Source: a virus. Taken from it: a DNA stretch of 38,260 nt. The notes below the pieces were generated by a model. It saw nothing but the letters and a program-made list of their open reading frames with translations. It had not been told where the DNA came from and searched no databases. Made by a program: the position numbers and the translations under genes. The stretch is taken from IMG/VR virus record IMGVR_UViG_3300020459_000031, positions 1-38,260 of that record; one strand, written 5' to 3'. How positions within the stretch are numbered: the first letter of the stretch is position 1; each line of letters starts with the position of its first letter. Below are positions 15,320-24,456 of this stretch, one piece after another.

Positions 15320-17293
15320 ATGGCAGTAGCACCAATTAATAAATTTATTACGATTGCGGTTCCTGTTTCACCCAACGAGCAAGAATTATATAAAGCACCC
15401 GTAGGTACTTCTGCTATTTTGTTGTATGCACAAGTAGCAAACGTTTCAGCAGCATCAACATTTCCACAGATTACATTTACACATAGAAGAAGAAGTGTTG
15501 CTACAAGAACTGCAGGAAATTTAAGGGATAATAGACTTGTTAGAGATATTGAGATACCACCAAATGATGCATTGGTTATTGTTGATGGTAGGTTAGTTTT
15601 AGAAAGAACTGCACTTGTAGAAGATTCTATTCGGATCACTGGTATTCAGACAGGAATTACCACAATAACAGATGTTAGATATAATGGTGGAACAGGAATA
15701 ACAACAGTTACTACATTAGTTCCTCATGGATTTAATGTAGATGATCAAGTAACTATGGCTGGTATAGCATTTACTTGTCCATCAACTGCTGGTATAACTA
15801 GTGCTATTTTCCCTAATCCACAAGTTGCTTTTGTTATTGATTCTATTGAAGGTGCTGTAGGCACATCAAAAACATTTACAACTAATTCTGGTATTGTTAA
15901 GAATTTACCTCATACTTATAGAGGAGCATTTCATAGGTTTGTTGGACTAGCAACTGAGACTGCTACACCTCTTGGAATTAGTACAGGTACTTCTGGTGGT
16001 CCATATTCTATCACTGCTGCTGATTATGATCCAACCGATGGTGATGTTGAATTAAAGATTGGTAGTCATGCATTATTAGGAGCAACTATACATACACCAA
16101 CTATAATTGGTGGTGCTAATGGTGATTATAATCGTGCTACTGGTGTATTGAGATTAAGAATACCAAGTCATAATTTTAATGATACTCAAAAGATTAAACT
16201 TAAAGAAGAATCATTTACATTTTCTTGTGGTTCTGGGACAGGAAAATATCCAAGACCTGCTAATCCTGATTCAGGAAGAGAAGCAGATCCTGCTTGGAAT
16301 ACATGGTTATCATTTTCAATTGTAGATTCCAATAATATTGATGTTCAGGTAGGAACTACTGCTAGTGGTGGTAATCATACTTTAACTGCTGTAGAATCTG
16401 GTAGTGTTCAGAGAGCAACTAATTTTGTTGTTCTTGATCCAAATTCATTGAAGTTTAAGTGTTCTCAAGATAATTATAAAACCGTACACACATATCCTAG
16501 ATCAACTGATCCAGCAATAACTAGAGGAGCAATTGCTGTTGGTCAAACTACCTATGCTCACACTTTTGTTAAAGCAACGGATGCTGTTACTGCTTCTGGA
16601 TTAGTTAATCAATCTTGGACTCCTACTGCTGCGACATATGACTCACTGACAGGAAATTTGGAATTAACAATAGGATCTGGTCATGCATTATTAGCTGCTG
16701 ATACTCATCAAGCTGATACTGGAACTACATATGATCCAAGAGTTGGGATTATGACCGTTCAACTAGCAGCAACACCAACTCAAGTTATTCAGACAGGACA
16801 GCAAGTTAAGATTAATGCTGGTGGTGTAACTTTCAGTTGTAATGCTGGTGGTGGAGTTGCTAATCAGGCATATCCAAGAACAACAGACCCTGTTTATGAA
16901 CAATGGAAATCAATTACTCGTATTAATGATAGTAAATTTAGTTTGGATGTTGGTATAGGTACTGGTGGACAATATGCCCACACATTTGTATCAGGTGTTT
17001 CTGGTGCTATTAATAGGGCAACAAGTAGAATTAGTATACCTGCTAATTCATTACAATTTACCTGTATGAGAGATTGGAATAAGACAGTCAAGACATATCC
17101 AAGAAGTACTGATCCTGTATACCAAAAACAAATAGCAATAGGATCAACATCTACTACTACAGTTACAGTAAATGTTGGTAAGACAAATACTGATACAGTT
17201 ACAATTCCAGTTGGAATATCGTCTTCTGGTGGAAGGGTCGGTCCATTACAAATGGAATTTATTGGAAGTATTCTAGAGAACAGTACAACATAA
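15320..17293 (+). CDS. Virion structural protein with internal duplication
   Basis: A 657-residue protein. The first 115 residues form a conserved-looking head (NKFITIAVPVSPNEQELYKA, FTHRRRSVATRTAGNLRDNR, IPPNDALVIVDGRLVLE). The rest is beta-rich. Residues about 236-398 and 440-599 are two diverged copies of a unit of about 160 residues, each running from YDxxxGxxEL-IG through FSC and YPR to a final TYPRSTDP. The C-terminus is Val/Thr-rich (TTTVTVNVGKTNTDTVT). It is encoded between two fibre genes with gaps of 3 nt and 1 nt, so it is probably a fibre or baseplate part. No enzyme motif was found. Confidence 0.65.
   Translation: MAVAPINKFITIAVPVSPNEQELYKAPVGTSAILLYAQVANVSAASTFPQITFTHRRRSVATRTAGNLRDNRLVRDIEIPPNDALVIVDGRLVLERTALVEDSIRITGIQTGITTITDVRYNGGTGITTVTTLVPHGFNVDDQVTMAGIAFTCPSTAGITSAIFPNPQVAFVIDSIEGAVGTSKTFTTNSGIVKNLPHTYRGAFHRFVGLATETATPLGISTGTSGGPYSITAADYDPTDGDVELKIGSHALLGATIHTPTIIGGANGDYNRATGVLRLRIPSHNFNDTQKIKLKEESFTFSCGSGTGKYPRPANPDSGREADPAWNTWLSFSIVDSNNIDVQVGTTASGGNHTLTAVESGSVQRATNFVVLDPNSLKFKCSQDNYKTVHTYPRSTDPAITRGAIAVGQTTYAHTFVKATDAVTASGLVNQSWTPTAATYDSLTGNLELTIGSGHALLAADTHQADTGTTYDPRVGIMTVQLAATPTQVIQTGQQVKINAGGVTFSCNAGGGVANQAYPRTTDPVYEQWKSITRINDSKFSLDVGIGTGGQYAHTFVSGVSGAINRATSRISIPANSLQFTCMRDWNKTVKTYPRSTDPVYQKQIAIGSTSTTTVTVNVGKTNTDTVTIPVGISSSGGRVGPLQMEFIGSILENSTT
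16025..17116 (+). repeat. Two-copy internal repeat in the 657-residue structural protein
   Basis: Copy one spans about 16025-16513 and copy two about 16637-17116. At protein level both contain YD....G..EL.IG, a FSC motif, a YPR motif, then a SVQRAT / AINRAT pair, NSL.F.C and TYPRSTDP. The copies are diverged, so this is an old duplication rather than a recent one. Confidence 0.7.
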
Positions 17294-17294
17294 T

Positions 17295-20200
17295 ATGGCA
17301 AAGTATATTAGTGGAAGAGTCAGGCGTACTGATCAGGACAAATTAACTGATGATAGGTTTAAGTATTTACGTCTTGAAGACGCAGAACCTAATTTAGGTG
17401 ATTCTCCAAATGCTGCTGGAACTCCAAGTATTCCTTCTGGACAACAGTTTCAACTTATTGGAGTACTTGGAAATCCAGGAGAAAGATATTGGTCTCCTAT
17501 TCAGGGTGGTGTTATTCCTGGATCTATTAGTATATTTGAGGAAGGAAGTCTTGTAGGTACTCTTAGTAGTATTACACAACTTGATTTTCGTGGTAATGGT
17601 GTAACTGCAACTGTAGGATTTACTTCTGATGTAAGATCAACTATAACAGTTAGACCTCCAGGAGATAATGAAAGGGTATTATATAAAGAAAATAATGATT
17701 TTGCATCATCAAACAAACTTCAGTTTAAGAGTTCTGTTGGTATTCTTACTGTAAGTAATGGTTTACAAATTACTGGTGGTGGAAGTTATAATTCATTTGT
17801 TGTACAAACTGATGGTAAGGTTGGTATCAATACAGTACCATCACAAGAATTGCATGTTAATGGTGATATAAGACTTGAAGGAACGATATATGACCAGACT
17901 AATAATGCAGGTGCTAACTCAAATATTTTACAGAAAAATAATGCTGGTGGTGTTGAATGGAAAGCATTAAATCAAGTTCAGGCTGGTGCAGGTGGAACAA
18001 TAAAAGATATACAATATCATGGTTCTACTGGAGTAGTTGCTGGTGCTAGTAATTTTAATTATGATCCTGATACTCAACGTGTAGGACTTGGTATAGAAAA
18101 TCCTGAAACATTATTAGATGTAAGAGGAGATGTTAATATTACTGGTTTAACTACAGCAACAAAATTGGATGTTACTGGTGTTTCTACATTTTCTGGAATA
18201 ACTTCTTTCAGAAATGATGTTAAGTGGGATGATAATAAGAAAGCATTTTTCGGAGATGGGTCAGATCTTTCCATATATCACGATACTTCAAATTCGTACA
18301 TCGAAGATGTGGGTGCTGGAGGACTTAAGATTCGTGGAACTAGTGTAAGTCTTGAGAAGAATCCAGCAGGATTTGCTCCAGAGTATATGATTAATGCAAT
18401 TGCTGGTAGTCTAGTTCAGTTGTACCATAATGGATCTGAAAAATTTCGTACTACTGGAACAGGTGTTAGTATAACTGGTACACTTGATACTGATGATCTT
18501 ACGACTGATAATATTAATATCACTGGTAAGGTTACAACTAAAGATTTACAAGTAACTGGTATAGCAACAGTTGATAATATCCAAATATATGATAATAGGG
18601 TTGAAACTACAACAGGTAATTTAGTATTAAATTCTAGTGCAGGAACATTAGAAGTTATAGATAAACTCTATGTTAATGATGTTCAAGATTCAACGACCCC
18701 AGATAATGGTGCAGTACAGGTTGCTGGTGGTGTTGGTATTGAAAAGAGATTAAATGTTGGTGGTGCAGTTTCATTTACAGGTCCATCGGTTGGTGTAGCA
18801 GTTACTCTTGCTGGAGCAGGTGGTATTACTACTACTGGTGGAGATTTATATATTGGTGATGATTTATATGTTAACTCAAATATAACTGTAGTTGATTTTA
18901 ATGCCCAATGGGGTAACATAACAAAGCAGTTAAACACTAATAGATTTAAGGCAACTGGTATATCTACGTTTACAAATAAGGTACATCTTTTAGACGATGA
19001 TGTGCTGCATTTTGGTGGTGCTGCGGATGCAAATGGTGACCTACAGATATGGCATAATAGTAGTAATACTTCATCTAATATAAAAGATACTTCTGGTGAT
19101 CTTAATATTCAGAGTAATAACATATATCTTCAAAATACTAGTGGTGTTAATTTTGCCAAATTTACTGCAGGTGGAGAAGCATCTTTATATCATAGTGGTA
19201 ATCTTAAATTTACTACTTCTGGAATCGGAGTTACCGTAACTGGTAAGTTGATGCCATCGGCAACTACTACTCATGACATTGGATCAGCAACAGAAAAATG
19301 GAATAGTGTACATGCACAGACATTTATAGGTGCAGTAACAGGTATATCAACTGGTGCAGATCGTACTTATGTTTCACTAGATGGTGCTAATTCTAATAGA
19401 CCTATAACATTTGTTGATAATAATACTGCAGGATATAAGCAGTTTTATTTTGATGCTAATACTTTATCTTTTAATCCATCTGCAAATCGTATTAATATTA
19501 CCAATGCAACTATAGGTAATGATTTAACTGTAACTGGTCCTTCAACATTCTCTGGTCTAGTTGATCTTAATGCTGACATTGAGGGTCATGTCAGTCCATC
19601 AGCAACTGATACCTATAATATGGGAGCATCAGATACTGATAGATGGAATAACATATATGCACAGACATTTATAGGACAATTAACTGGTAATGCTGTTAGT
19701 GCAGATACTGTTAAGGTATCTGCATTACCAAAGACTTTTGGTGGAGGAAGTAATGAATTTAAAAATACAACACATCATTTAACTTTTATTGAAGGGGAAG
19801 GAGATGGTTCAGCCGAAGATGTATTTACCCATACAAATGCAACTTTTACTCCAAGAACTAATCATTTAGTACTTGCTACTACTGGTCTTGCAGATTCTGG
19901 TAGTTTATATGCTGCTGGCAAACTAGAAACTGGTGGAGATTTAATAGTTGGTGATGATTCGACTCTTAAGTCTGATACAATTATTGGTGAAGGTTTTAGT
20001 CATGGTTCATTAAATGTTAAAGGAAAAATTATTTCACATTTAATTCCTACTGGTAATTCGATAAACATTGGTTCTGCATCAACGAGTTGGGGTACGGTAT
20101 ATGCAGATAGCTTCACTGGTGGAAGTGCAACTAAGGCAGAAACAGTTCAGATACATTCACAAGCAACTGGTACATATCATTTAACTTTTGTAGGTACTAG

Positions 20201-21989
20201 TGATGTTACTGGTGCTAATGAATATCAGGATATTTGTGTTGATAGTGCAGGTGATATTACCTATGATATGAATGCGAATAAACTTGTAGTACCAAAAATA
20301 CAACCAGGTCAACTTCTTGATGCATCAGATACTGGAAACGTAGGTGATGTACCTGTATCTGATGGTACTAATTGGACTTGGGGACCACCAGGATCTGGTA
20401 TTACTACTACAGCACAAAATTTACAAGGTGGTGTAGCATATAAGATTCCATATCAAACTGCTGCTGATACAACTGCATTCCTTCCTAATGGTACAGATGG
20501 TAAAGTATTAACTGCTCATGGTACTACTTCTGCTCCATCTTGGGAATCTACTGTTGCTACTGCTACTAATTTACTTGGTGGGGCAAAAGGATCCGTACCA
20601 TATCAATCTGATGTTGATACCACTGCATTCCTTGCAGTTGGAACAGCAGGAAAGGTATTAACAGTAGGTGCTAATGACACTATTGTATGGGGTGATGTTG
20701 CTGCTACTGCAACAAATCTAGTTGGTGGTAGTGCTAATTACCCAAATATAGTATATCAATCTGCTGCTGATACTACTAATTTCTTAGTTGCTGGTGCTTC
20801 TAACAAGTATCTGAAGATGAATGGTGCTGGTAATGGAATTGAATGGGGTGATGTAATTGCAACTGCTACTAATCTAAATGGTGGAGTAGCATCACAGATT
20901 CCTTATCAATCTGCTGCTAATACCACTGCTTTTATTCCTAATGGAACTTCTGGAAAAGTACTTACCAGTAATGGAACAAATGCTCCATCTTGGGAAGATG
21001 GTGTTGGTAGTAGTCTTGAGACATTAGCAAGAAATACTTCTACTGCTTGGCATTATTTAACTTTTGTTGATTCTAATAATACTACTGCTGCTAGTGAAAC
21101 AGTATACACCACTAGCTCATTACAATTTAAACCAACCGATAATCTATTGAAGATTACTAGTGATGATGGACCAGGTGGTGGAATTCAAGCTTATCAGATA
21201 GCTGAAGGTGGTAGTGGAAAGGTAGGATCTGCTAGTTCTATAATTATGGCATCAGGATCTAGTGGAGATCATAAGTGGTATTGGACAGATCCATCAGAGG
21301 TAGTTGATGCTGGTGGTGCATTAACTAATATTGAAGTATTATATACAAACGCATCTAATGGTGATAATTATAGCTGTGCTCAATCTGTATCAGTATCAAC
21401 TCCCGATTCTAATACAAAGAGAATTAACTTCCAATTTAATGGTACAACTGGTGCTAATGCTTATGGTAGAAAGTTTTTTCAGAATACAGCACCTAGTTCA
21501 CCATGTGATGGAGATATATGGTATGATACTAGTACTGGTTCTACAGGATCTCCAGATTCTTTAATTCCTGCTGGATCAAGGGTAGTATTCTATCAATCAA
21601 ATGCTCCTACTGGATGGACTAAGATAACAAACCATAATAATAAAGCACTTAGAGTTGTAAGTGGTTCTGGTGGTGGATCTGGTGGTAGTCATTCATTTAC
21701 AAGTACTTTTGCTAATAAATCTACAGGAAATCATACTATTACTTCAGCACAAGTACCTGCTCACAATCACACATATAATAACTACTACTTCGCAGAGAAT
21801 AATGGTAATTCTGGATTGCCAAATAATAATGCAGGTTCTAGAAAAGGTAATGACTGGGATAACAATCCATTCTCATTAGGTCAAAGTACTAATAATCAAG
21901 CTGGAACTACTGGTCAATCACATAATCATGGTAGTATAGACTTGCGTGTTCAGTATATTGATGTTATAATATGTTCTAAAGACGCATAA
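17295..21989 (+). CDS. Large tail fibre protein with tail-collar-like C-terminus
   Basis: A 1564-residue fibre. The N-terminal part (ERYWSPIQGGVIPGSISIFE, LVGTLSSITQLDF) is the virion-attachment-type head common in marine T4-like fibres. The shaft contains two DLxIxH...LYHxG..K..T modules (residues about 320-395 and 580-650), one GGVGI module (about 470-492), three units of the form INIGSASTSWGTVYADSFTG, several TFVD motifs, and four tandem units of about 49 residues at 1040-1235. The C-terminal part (AGSRVVFYQSNAPTGWTKIT, then SAQVPAHNHTY, His-rich) resembles the tail-collar/short tail fibre receptor-binding region. It probably forms a trimeric fibre. The next genes include a tail-fibre-assembly-like protein, fitting a chaperone next to its client. 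Confidence 0.8.
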   Translation: MAKYISGRVRRTDQDKLTDDRFKYLRLEDAEPNLGDSPNAAGTPSIPSGQQFQLIGVLGNPGERYWSPIQGGVIPGSISIFEEGSLVGTLSSITQLDFRGNGVTATVGFTSDVRSTITVRPPGDNERVLYKENNDFASSNKLQFKSSVGILTVSNGLQITGGGSYNSFVVQTDGKVGINTVPSQELHVNGDIRLEGTIYDQTNNAGANSNILQKNNAGGVEWKALNQVQAGAGGTIKDIQYHGSTGVVAGASNFNYDPDTQRVGLGIENPETLLDVRGDVNITGLTTATKLDVTGVSTFSGITSFRNDVKWDDNKKAFFGDGSDLSIYHDTSNSYIEDVGAGGLKIRGTSVSLEKNPAGFAPEYMINAIAGSLVQLYHNGSEKFRTTGTGVSITGTLDTDDLTTDNINITGKVTTKDLQVTGIATVDNIQIYDNRVETTTGNLVLNSSAGTLEVIDKLYVNDVQDSTTPDNGAVQVAGGVGIEKRLNVGGAVSFTGPSVGVAVTLAGAGGITTTGGDLYIGDDLYVNSNITVVDFNAQWGNITKQLNTNRFKATGISTFTNKVHLLDDDVLHFGGAADANGDLQIWHNSSNTSSNIKDTSGDLNIQSNNIYLQNTSGVNFAKFTAGGEASLYHSGNLKFTTSGIGVTVTGKLMPSATTTHDIGSATEKWNSVHAQTFIGAVTGISTGADRTYVSLDGANSNRPITFVDNNTAGYKQFYFDANTLSFNPSANRINITNATIGNDLTVTGPSTFSGLVDLNADIEGHVSPSATDTYNMGASDTDRWNNIYAQTFIGQLTGNAVSADTVKVSALPKTFGGGSNEFKNTTHHLTFIEGEGDGSAEDVFTHTNATFTPRTNHLVLATTGLADSGSLYAAGKLETGGDLIVGDDSTLKSDTIIGEGFSHGSLNVKGKIISHLIPTGNSINIGSASTSWGTVYADSFTGGSATKAETVQIHSQATGTYHLTFVGTSDVTGANEYQDICVDSAGDITYDMNANKLVVPKIQPGQLLDASDTGNVGDVPVSDGTNWTWGPPGSGITTTAQNLQGGVAYKIPYQTAADTTAFLPNGTDGKVLTAHGTTSAPSWESTVATATNLLGGAKGSVPYQSDVDTTAFLAVGTAGKVLTVGANDTIVWGDVAATATNLVGGSANYPNIVYQSAADTTNFLVAGASNKYLKMNGAGNGIEWGDVIATATNLNGGVASQIPYQSAANTTAFIPNGTSGKVLTSNGTNAPSWEDGVGSSLETLARNTSTAWHYLTFVDSNNTTAASETVYTTSSLQFKPTDNLLKITSDDGPGGGIQAYQIAEGGSGKVGSASSIIMASGSSGDHKWYWTDPSEVVDAGGALTNIEVLYTNASNGDNYSCAQSVSVSTPDSNTKRINFQFNGTTGANAYGRKFFQNTAPSSPCDGDIWYDTSTGSTGSPDSLIPAGSRVVFYQSNAPTGWTKITNHNNKALRVVSGSGGGSGGSHSFTSTFANKSTGNHTITSAQVPAHNHTYNNYYFAENNGNSGLPNNNAGSRKGNDWDNNPFSLGQSTNNQAGTTGQSHNHGSIDLRVQYIDVIICSKDA
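20412..20999 (+). repeat. Four tandem ~49-residue repeats in the fibre shaft
   Basis: Each unit follows the pattern TATNLxGG...IPYQSAADTTAFxPxGTxGKVLT.....APSWED. The four units cover residues about 1040-1235. DNA similarity between units is partial, for example in the sequence coding for PYQSAA. Confidence 0.8.
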
Positions 21990-21991
21990 TA

Positions 21992-22282
21992 ATGAAGTTA
22001 GAACCAGGAAAATTTTGTCCTTTGATTGGTAAAGATTGTATTCAGATGCAATGTTCTTGGTTTACTCAAGTGAGAGGAACTAATCCACAAACAGGTGAAG
22101 AAGTTGATGAGTGGGGATGTGCAGTTACTTGGGTGCCTATGTTGTTAATTGAAAATTCACAGATGCAAAGACAAACAGGTGCAGCAGTTGAATCATTTAG
22201 AAATGAAACTGTTAAAGTTGCTGATCGTTTAAGAATTGGACCTAAACCGATAAATATGTTAGAGGATAATACAATAAAATGA
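21992..22282 (+). CDS. Small conserved Cys-containing protein in fibre cassette
   Basis: A 96-residue protein, MKLEPGKFCPLIGKDC..., with cysteines at about 9, 16, 21 and 43, all in the N-terminal half, which would allow zinc or iron-sulphur binding. The sequence QVRGTNPQTGEEVDEWGCA looks well conserved, and I believe similar proteins occur beside fibre genes in other marine phages. The C-terminal half is helical and polar. It starts 2 nt after the fibre stop and overlaps the next gene (ATGA), so it is cotranslated with both. Its function is unknown; a role in fibre assembly or modification is inferred from position only. Confidence 0.7.
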   Translation: MKLEPGKFCPLIGKDCIQMQCSWFTQVRGTNPQTGEEVDEWGCAVTWVPMLLIENSQMQRQTGAAVESFRNETVKVADRLRIGPKPINMLEDNTIK

Positions 22283-22806
22283 GTAACGAAAAACTAACTA
22301 TTATACCCAGTGATAAGTTTATTGGTGTGGGATTAACAGGGTATGTCGGAATTGGTAGTGATTCTGATTGGAATTGGATTGCAGATAATATTCATGCAGT
22401 TCAGTGGAATGGTACTTCAGGACATGTTGAATATAATGATGGAACACCAGAAGTAGGATTAACTACAATATCAGATTATAAAGCAGGATATAGGAAGTGG
22501 GAAGCTGAAAGAGACAGAATTTCTACTGAACAAACAAGAATAGAAAATGAAAGAGATAATCAGGATTGGGCAAAAGTTTTAAGAAAATGGAGAAATATCT
22601 ACCTAGAAGATAGTGATTGGATAGTTGCTAAATCTGCAGAAGAAGGTGTTGTAGTACCAACTGAATGGAAAACCTATCGTAAAGCATTAAGAGATATTCC
22701 TGATGGGTTAAATTTTGATACTGTTAAAGCAATGGCAAAAGGAGCACAAACTGGAGTAGGACACACTGGATGGCCAACTGCGCCAGGAGGTTGGACTTTC
22801 TCTTAA
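22279..22806 (+). CDS. Tail fibre assembly chaperone-like protein
   Basis: The 175-residue protein has the layout of phage tail fibre assembly proteins: an N-terminal beta region with HAVQWNGTSGHVEYNDG, a central charged helix (YRKWEAERDRISTEQTRIEN), and a C-terminal EWKTYRKALRDIPDG followed by WPTAPGGW. The W..YR.ALRDIP...WP ending is typical of tail fibre assembly and XkdW-like proteins, which help fibre tips fold and trimerise. It lies immediately after the 1564-residue fibre and the small Cys protein, with an ATGA overlap. Which fibre it serves cannot be told. Confidence 0.65.
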   Translation: MSNEKLTIIPSDKFIGVGLTGYVGIGSDSDWNWIADNIHAVQWNGTSGHVEYNDGTPEVGLTTISDYKAGYRKWEAERDRISTEQTRIENERDNQDWAKVLRKWRNIYLEDSDWIVAKSAEEGVVVPTEWKTYRKALRDIPDGLNFDTVKAMAKGAQTGVGHTGWPTAPGGWTFS

Positions 22807-22808
22807 GT

Positions 22809-23300
22809 ATGAAAATAATTGATGATTTTTTAAGTGATGATGAGTACCAAAATCTTTTTTCATTCATAACAAATAATAATTTTCCTTGGACTTATGGTAA
22901 AATTGTGACCGATGGTTATGAACTAATTGATACTGAATATTATCAATTTACACATTCTTTTTATCAATTTGATTTACCAACAACATATTTTCAGCAGGTA
23001 GAATTTTTTAGAGAGAAGTTAGAAATGGCATCTCTTGTTAGAATAAAAGCAAATCTAAATCCTAGAACAGAAACGTTACAGATTCATGATGATGCTTGGC
23101 ATAATGATTTTGATAATATGACTACGGCAATTTATTATCTTAATACTAATAATGGGTTTACAAAATTTAAGAATGGTGATAAAGTAAATAGTGTTGCTAA
23201 TAGAATAGTAATTTTTGATAGTAATCTGAAACATACAGGTACTTCCTGTACAGATACACATGCTAGATTATTAATTAATTTTAATTATTTCTCTAAATAA
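22809..23300 (+). CDS. 2-oxoglutarate/Fe(II)-dependent oxygenase
   Basis: I chose the ATG at 22809 (MKIIDDFLSDDEY, the usual beginning of this phage family); an in-frame ATG at 22770 would add 13 residues that overlap the upstream gene. The 163-residue product has the jelly-roll oxygenase signature: HND (H98, D100) as the proximal iron ligands, TTAIYYLNTNNGFTKF as the following strand, H142 (NLKHTGTSC) as the distal ligand and R153 (HARLLINFNYF) to bind 2-oxoglutarate. Such enzymes hydroxylate protein side chains or small molecules using O2. Substrate unknown. It lies between the fibre assembly protein and the tail-collar protein. Confidence 0.8.
   Translation: MKIIDDFLSDDEYQNLFSFITNNNFPWTYGKIVTDGYELIDTEYYQFTHSFYQFDLPTTYFQQVEFFREKLEMASLVRIKANLNPRTETLQIHDDAWHNDFDNMTTAIYYLNTNNGFTKFKNGDKVNSVANRIVIFDSNLKHTGTSCTDTHARLLINFNYFSK
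23292..23299 (+). promoter_or_regulatory. Possible late promoter box (TCTAAATA), short spacing
   Basis: TCTAAATA overlaps the stop of the oxygenase gene and ends 12 nt before the next ATG. Spacing is shorter than for the other boxes, so it may be chance. Confidence 0.3.
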
Positions 23301-23311
23301 ACAAAAACACC

Positions 23312-23824
23312 ATGCCTATTAAAATAAGAAAAAGTGGTTCTTGGGAAACTGTTAGTGATGGTGCTGACGGTGCTGACGGTGCTAGTAACATACCTACTGG
23401 TTGTATCATGATGTTTTATGGTACTACTGCTCCTACTGGATGGCAGATATGTAATGGATCAAATGGATCGCCAGATTTGAGGAATAAATTTATTGTTTCT
23501 ACTGGTAGTAGTTATTCTCTTTCGGCTGAAGGTGGATCAAATAGTGTATCACTTACTGAGGCACAAATGCCATCACACGATCATGATGCCGATGCATCAG
23601 TAAGTGATCCAGGTCACAAACATCAGTTAAAAGGTGGTGTTGATGATGCTGATAGTGGTAGTTATATTTCTGCAGGTGATCAAACTGGTAATCTAAATGT
23701 TGGTGCAATGGATGATGCAACAACAGGTATTAGTGTTTCAATTGATATTGATAATGAAGGTAGTGGAAGTAGTCATGAGAACAGACCACCATACTTTGCT
23801 CTTACGTTTATAATGAAACTTTAA
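23312..23824 (+). CDS. Tail-collar domain protein with short collagen-like stretch
   Basis: A 170-residue protein. Residues about 17-27 are a short collagen-like run (DGADGADGAS). The rest is a phage tail collar (short tail fibre, gp12-type) domain: TTAPTGWQICNGSNGSPDLR, NKFIVSTG, SLTEAQMPSHDHD, and the C-terminal ENRPPYFALTFIMKL. Paired His residues (HDHD, GHKH) resemble the metal-binding His-x-His motifs of gp12-like tips. It is much shorter than T4 gp12 and so is perhaps a fibre tip or an accessory tip subunit. It lies between two 2OG oxygenases, overlapping the second (TAATG). Confidence 0.82.
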   Translation: MPIKIRKSGSWETVSDGADGADGASNIPTGCIMMFYGTTAPTGWQICNGSNGSPDLRNKFIVSTGSSYSLSAEGGSNSVSLTEAQMPSHDHDADASVSDPGHKHQLKGGVDDADSGSYISAGDQTGNLNVGAMDDATTGISVSIDIDNEGSGSSHENRPPYFALTFIMKL

Positions 23825-24408
23825 TGTTTAAGGAATTGATTTGGGTAAAGAAAAATTCTTTACCTAAAACCTTTTGTGATAAAGTAATAAAGAAATTTGA
23901 GAAAGAACCAAGAAAGAGTGCTGGTGTAATTGGTTCTAATGCTCCTAGAGTTGATAAGTCTATTAAAGATACAACAGATATTAATATTACAAATGTTAGT
24001 GGATGGGAAGAAGAAGATAATATTTTTTATAAAGCATTGCAAGAAGGGTTGGAAGAATATGAGACGTACTTAAAAAATATTCATTATCAGTGTGTTCCAA
24101 ATCCTCAATATCGGATGAAAGATGCTGGATATAAATTACAAAAATATGAACCTAATGGTTTTTACAACTGGCATAATGATTGGTGTATGAGTGATAGTCG
24201 TGGATCAAGAGTTTTTGTTTTTATGTGGTACTTAAACACACTTAAAGTTAAGGATGAAGGATATACAGAATTTTTTGATGGTACAAGATTGCAACCTAAA
24301 TGTGGGAATCTAGTATTTTTCCCTGCTACATGGACATATGTTCATCGTGGGAAGAGACCAAAGGTATGTAAATATTTGTGTAATGGTTGGATATATGCAC
24401 AATGTTGA
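23824..24408 (+). CDS. 2-oxoglutarate/Fe(II)-dependent oxygenase (prolyl-hydroxylase-like)
   Basis: A 194-residue protein with the double-stranded beta-helix oxygenase motifs: YEPNGFYNWHNDW gives H117-x-D119, VFVFMWYLNT is the next core strand, EGYTEFF follows, H174 (TYVHRGKRP) is the distal iron ligand and K183 (CKYLCNGWIY) sits where Arg/Lys binds 2-oxoglutarate. This form is close to phage prolyl-4-hydroxylase-like proteins. The N-terminal 110 residues are a helical lead-in. It overlaps the tail-collar stop codon, so the two are cotranslated, which suggests but does not prove that the collar/collagen-like protein is its substrate. It is clearly diverged from the other oxygenase at 22809. 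Confidence 0.82.
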   Translation: MFKELIWVKKNSLPKTFCDKVIKKFEKEPRKSAGVIGSNAPRVDKSIKDTTDINITNVSGWEEEDNIFYKALQEGLEEYETYLKNIHYQCVPNPQYRMKDAGYKLQKYEPNGFYNWHNDWCMSDSRGSRVFVFMWYLNTLKVKDEGYTEFFDGTRLQPKCGNLVFFPATWTYVHRGKRPKVCKYLCNGWIYAQC

Positions 24409-24432
24409 CAAATTTTTTATCTGTGGTATAAT
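24405..24432 (+). promoter_or_regulatory. Near-consensus sigma70 promoter (TTGACA-N16-TATAAT)
   Basis: TTGACA at 24405-24410 overlaps the stop codon of the oxygenase gene. TATAAT lies at 24427-24432 after a 16-bp spacer. Both hexamers are perfect matches. Expected transcription start is about 24439, directly before the small ORF. This looks like an early promoter for the host RNA polymerase set in a late gene block. Confidence 0.8.
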
Positions 24433-24456
24433 GCAATGAGTCATATTAGTGCATTA

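Noticed and set aside
15232-15639. 135-codon minus-strand ORF across a junction of two structural genes
   Set aside because: Antisense to two confident plus-strand genes and without family resemblance. The similar ORF at 16894-17301 was rejected for the same reason.
20412-20999. CRISPR-like repetition in the fibre region
   Set aside because: The repeats are in-frame protein repeats with imperfect DNA identity and no constant repeat/spacer structure.
22770-22808. Upstream ATG for the first oxygenase
   Set aside because: It would overlap the fibre-assembly-like gene by 37 nt and add residues outside the family pattern; MKIIDDFLSDDEY is the natural start.
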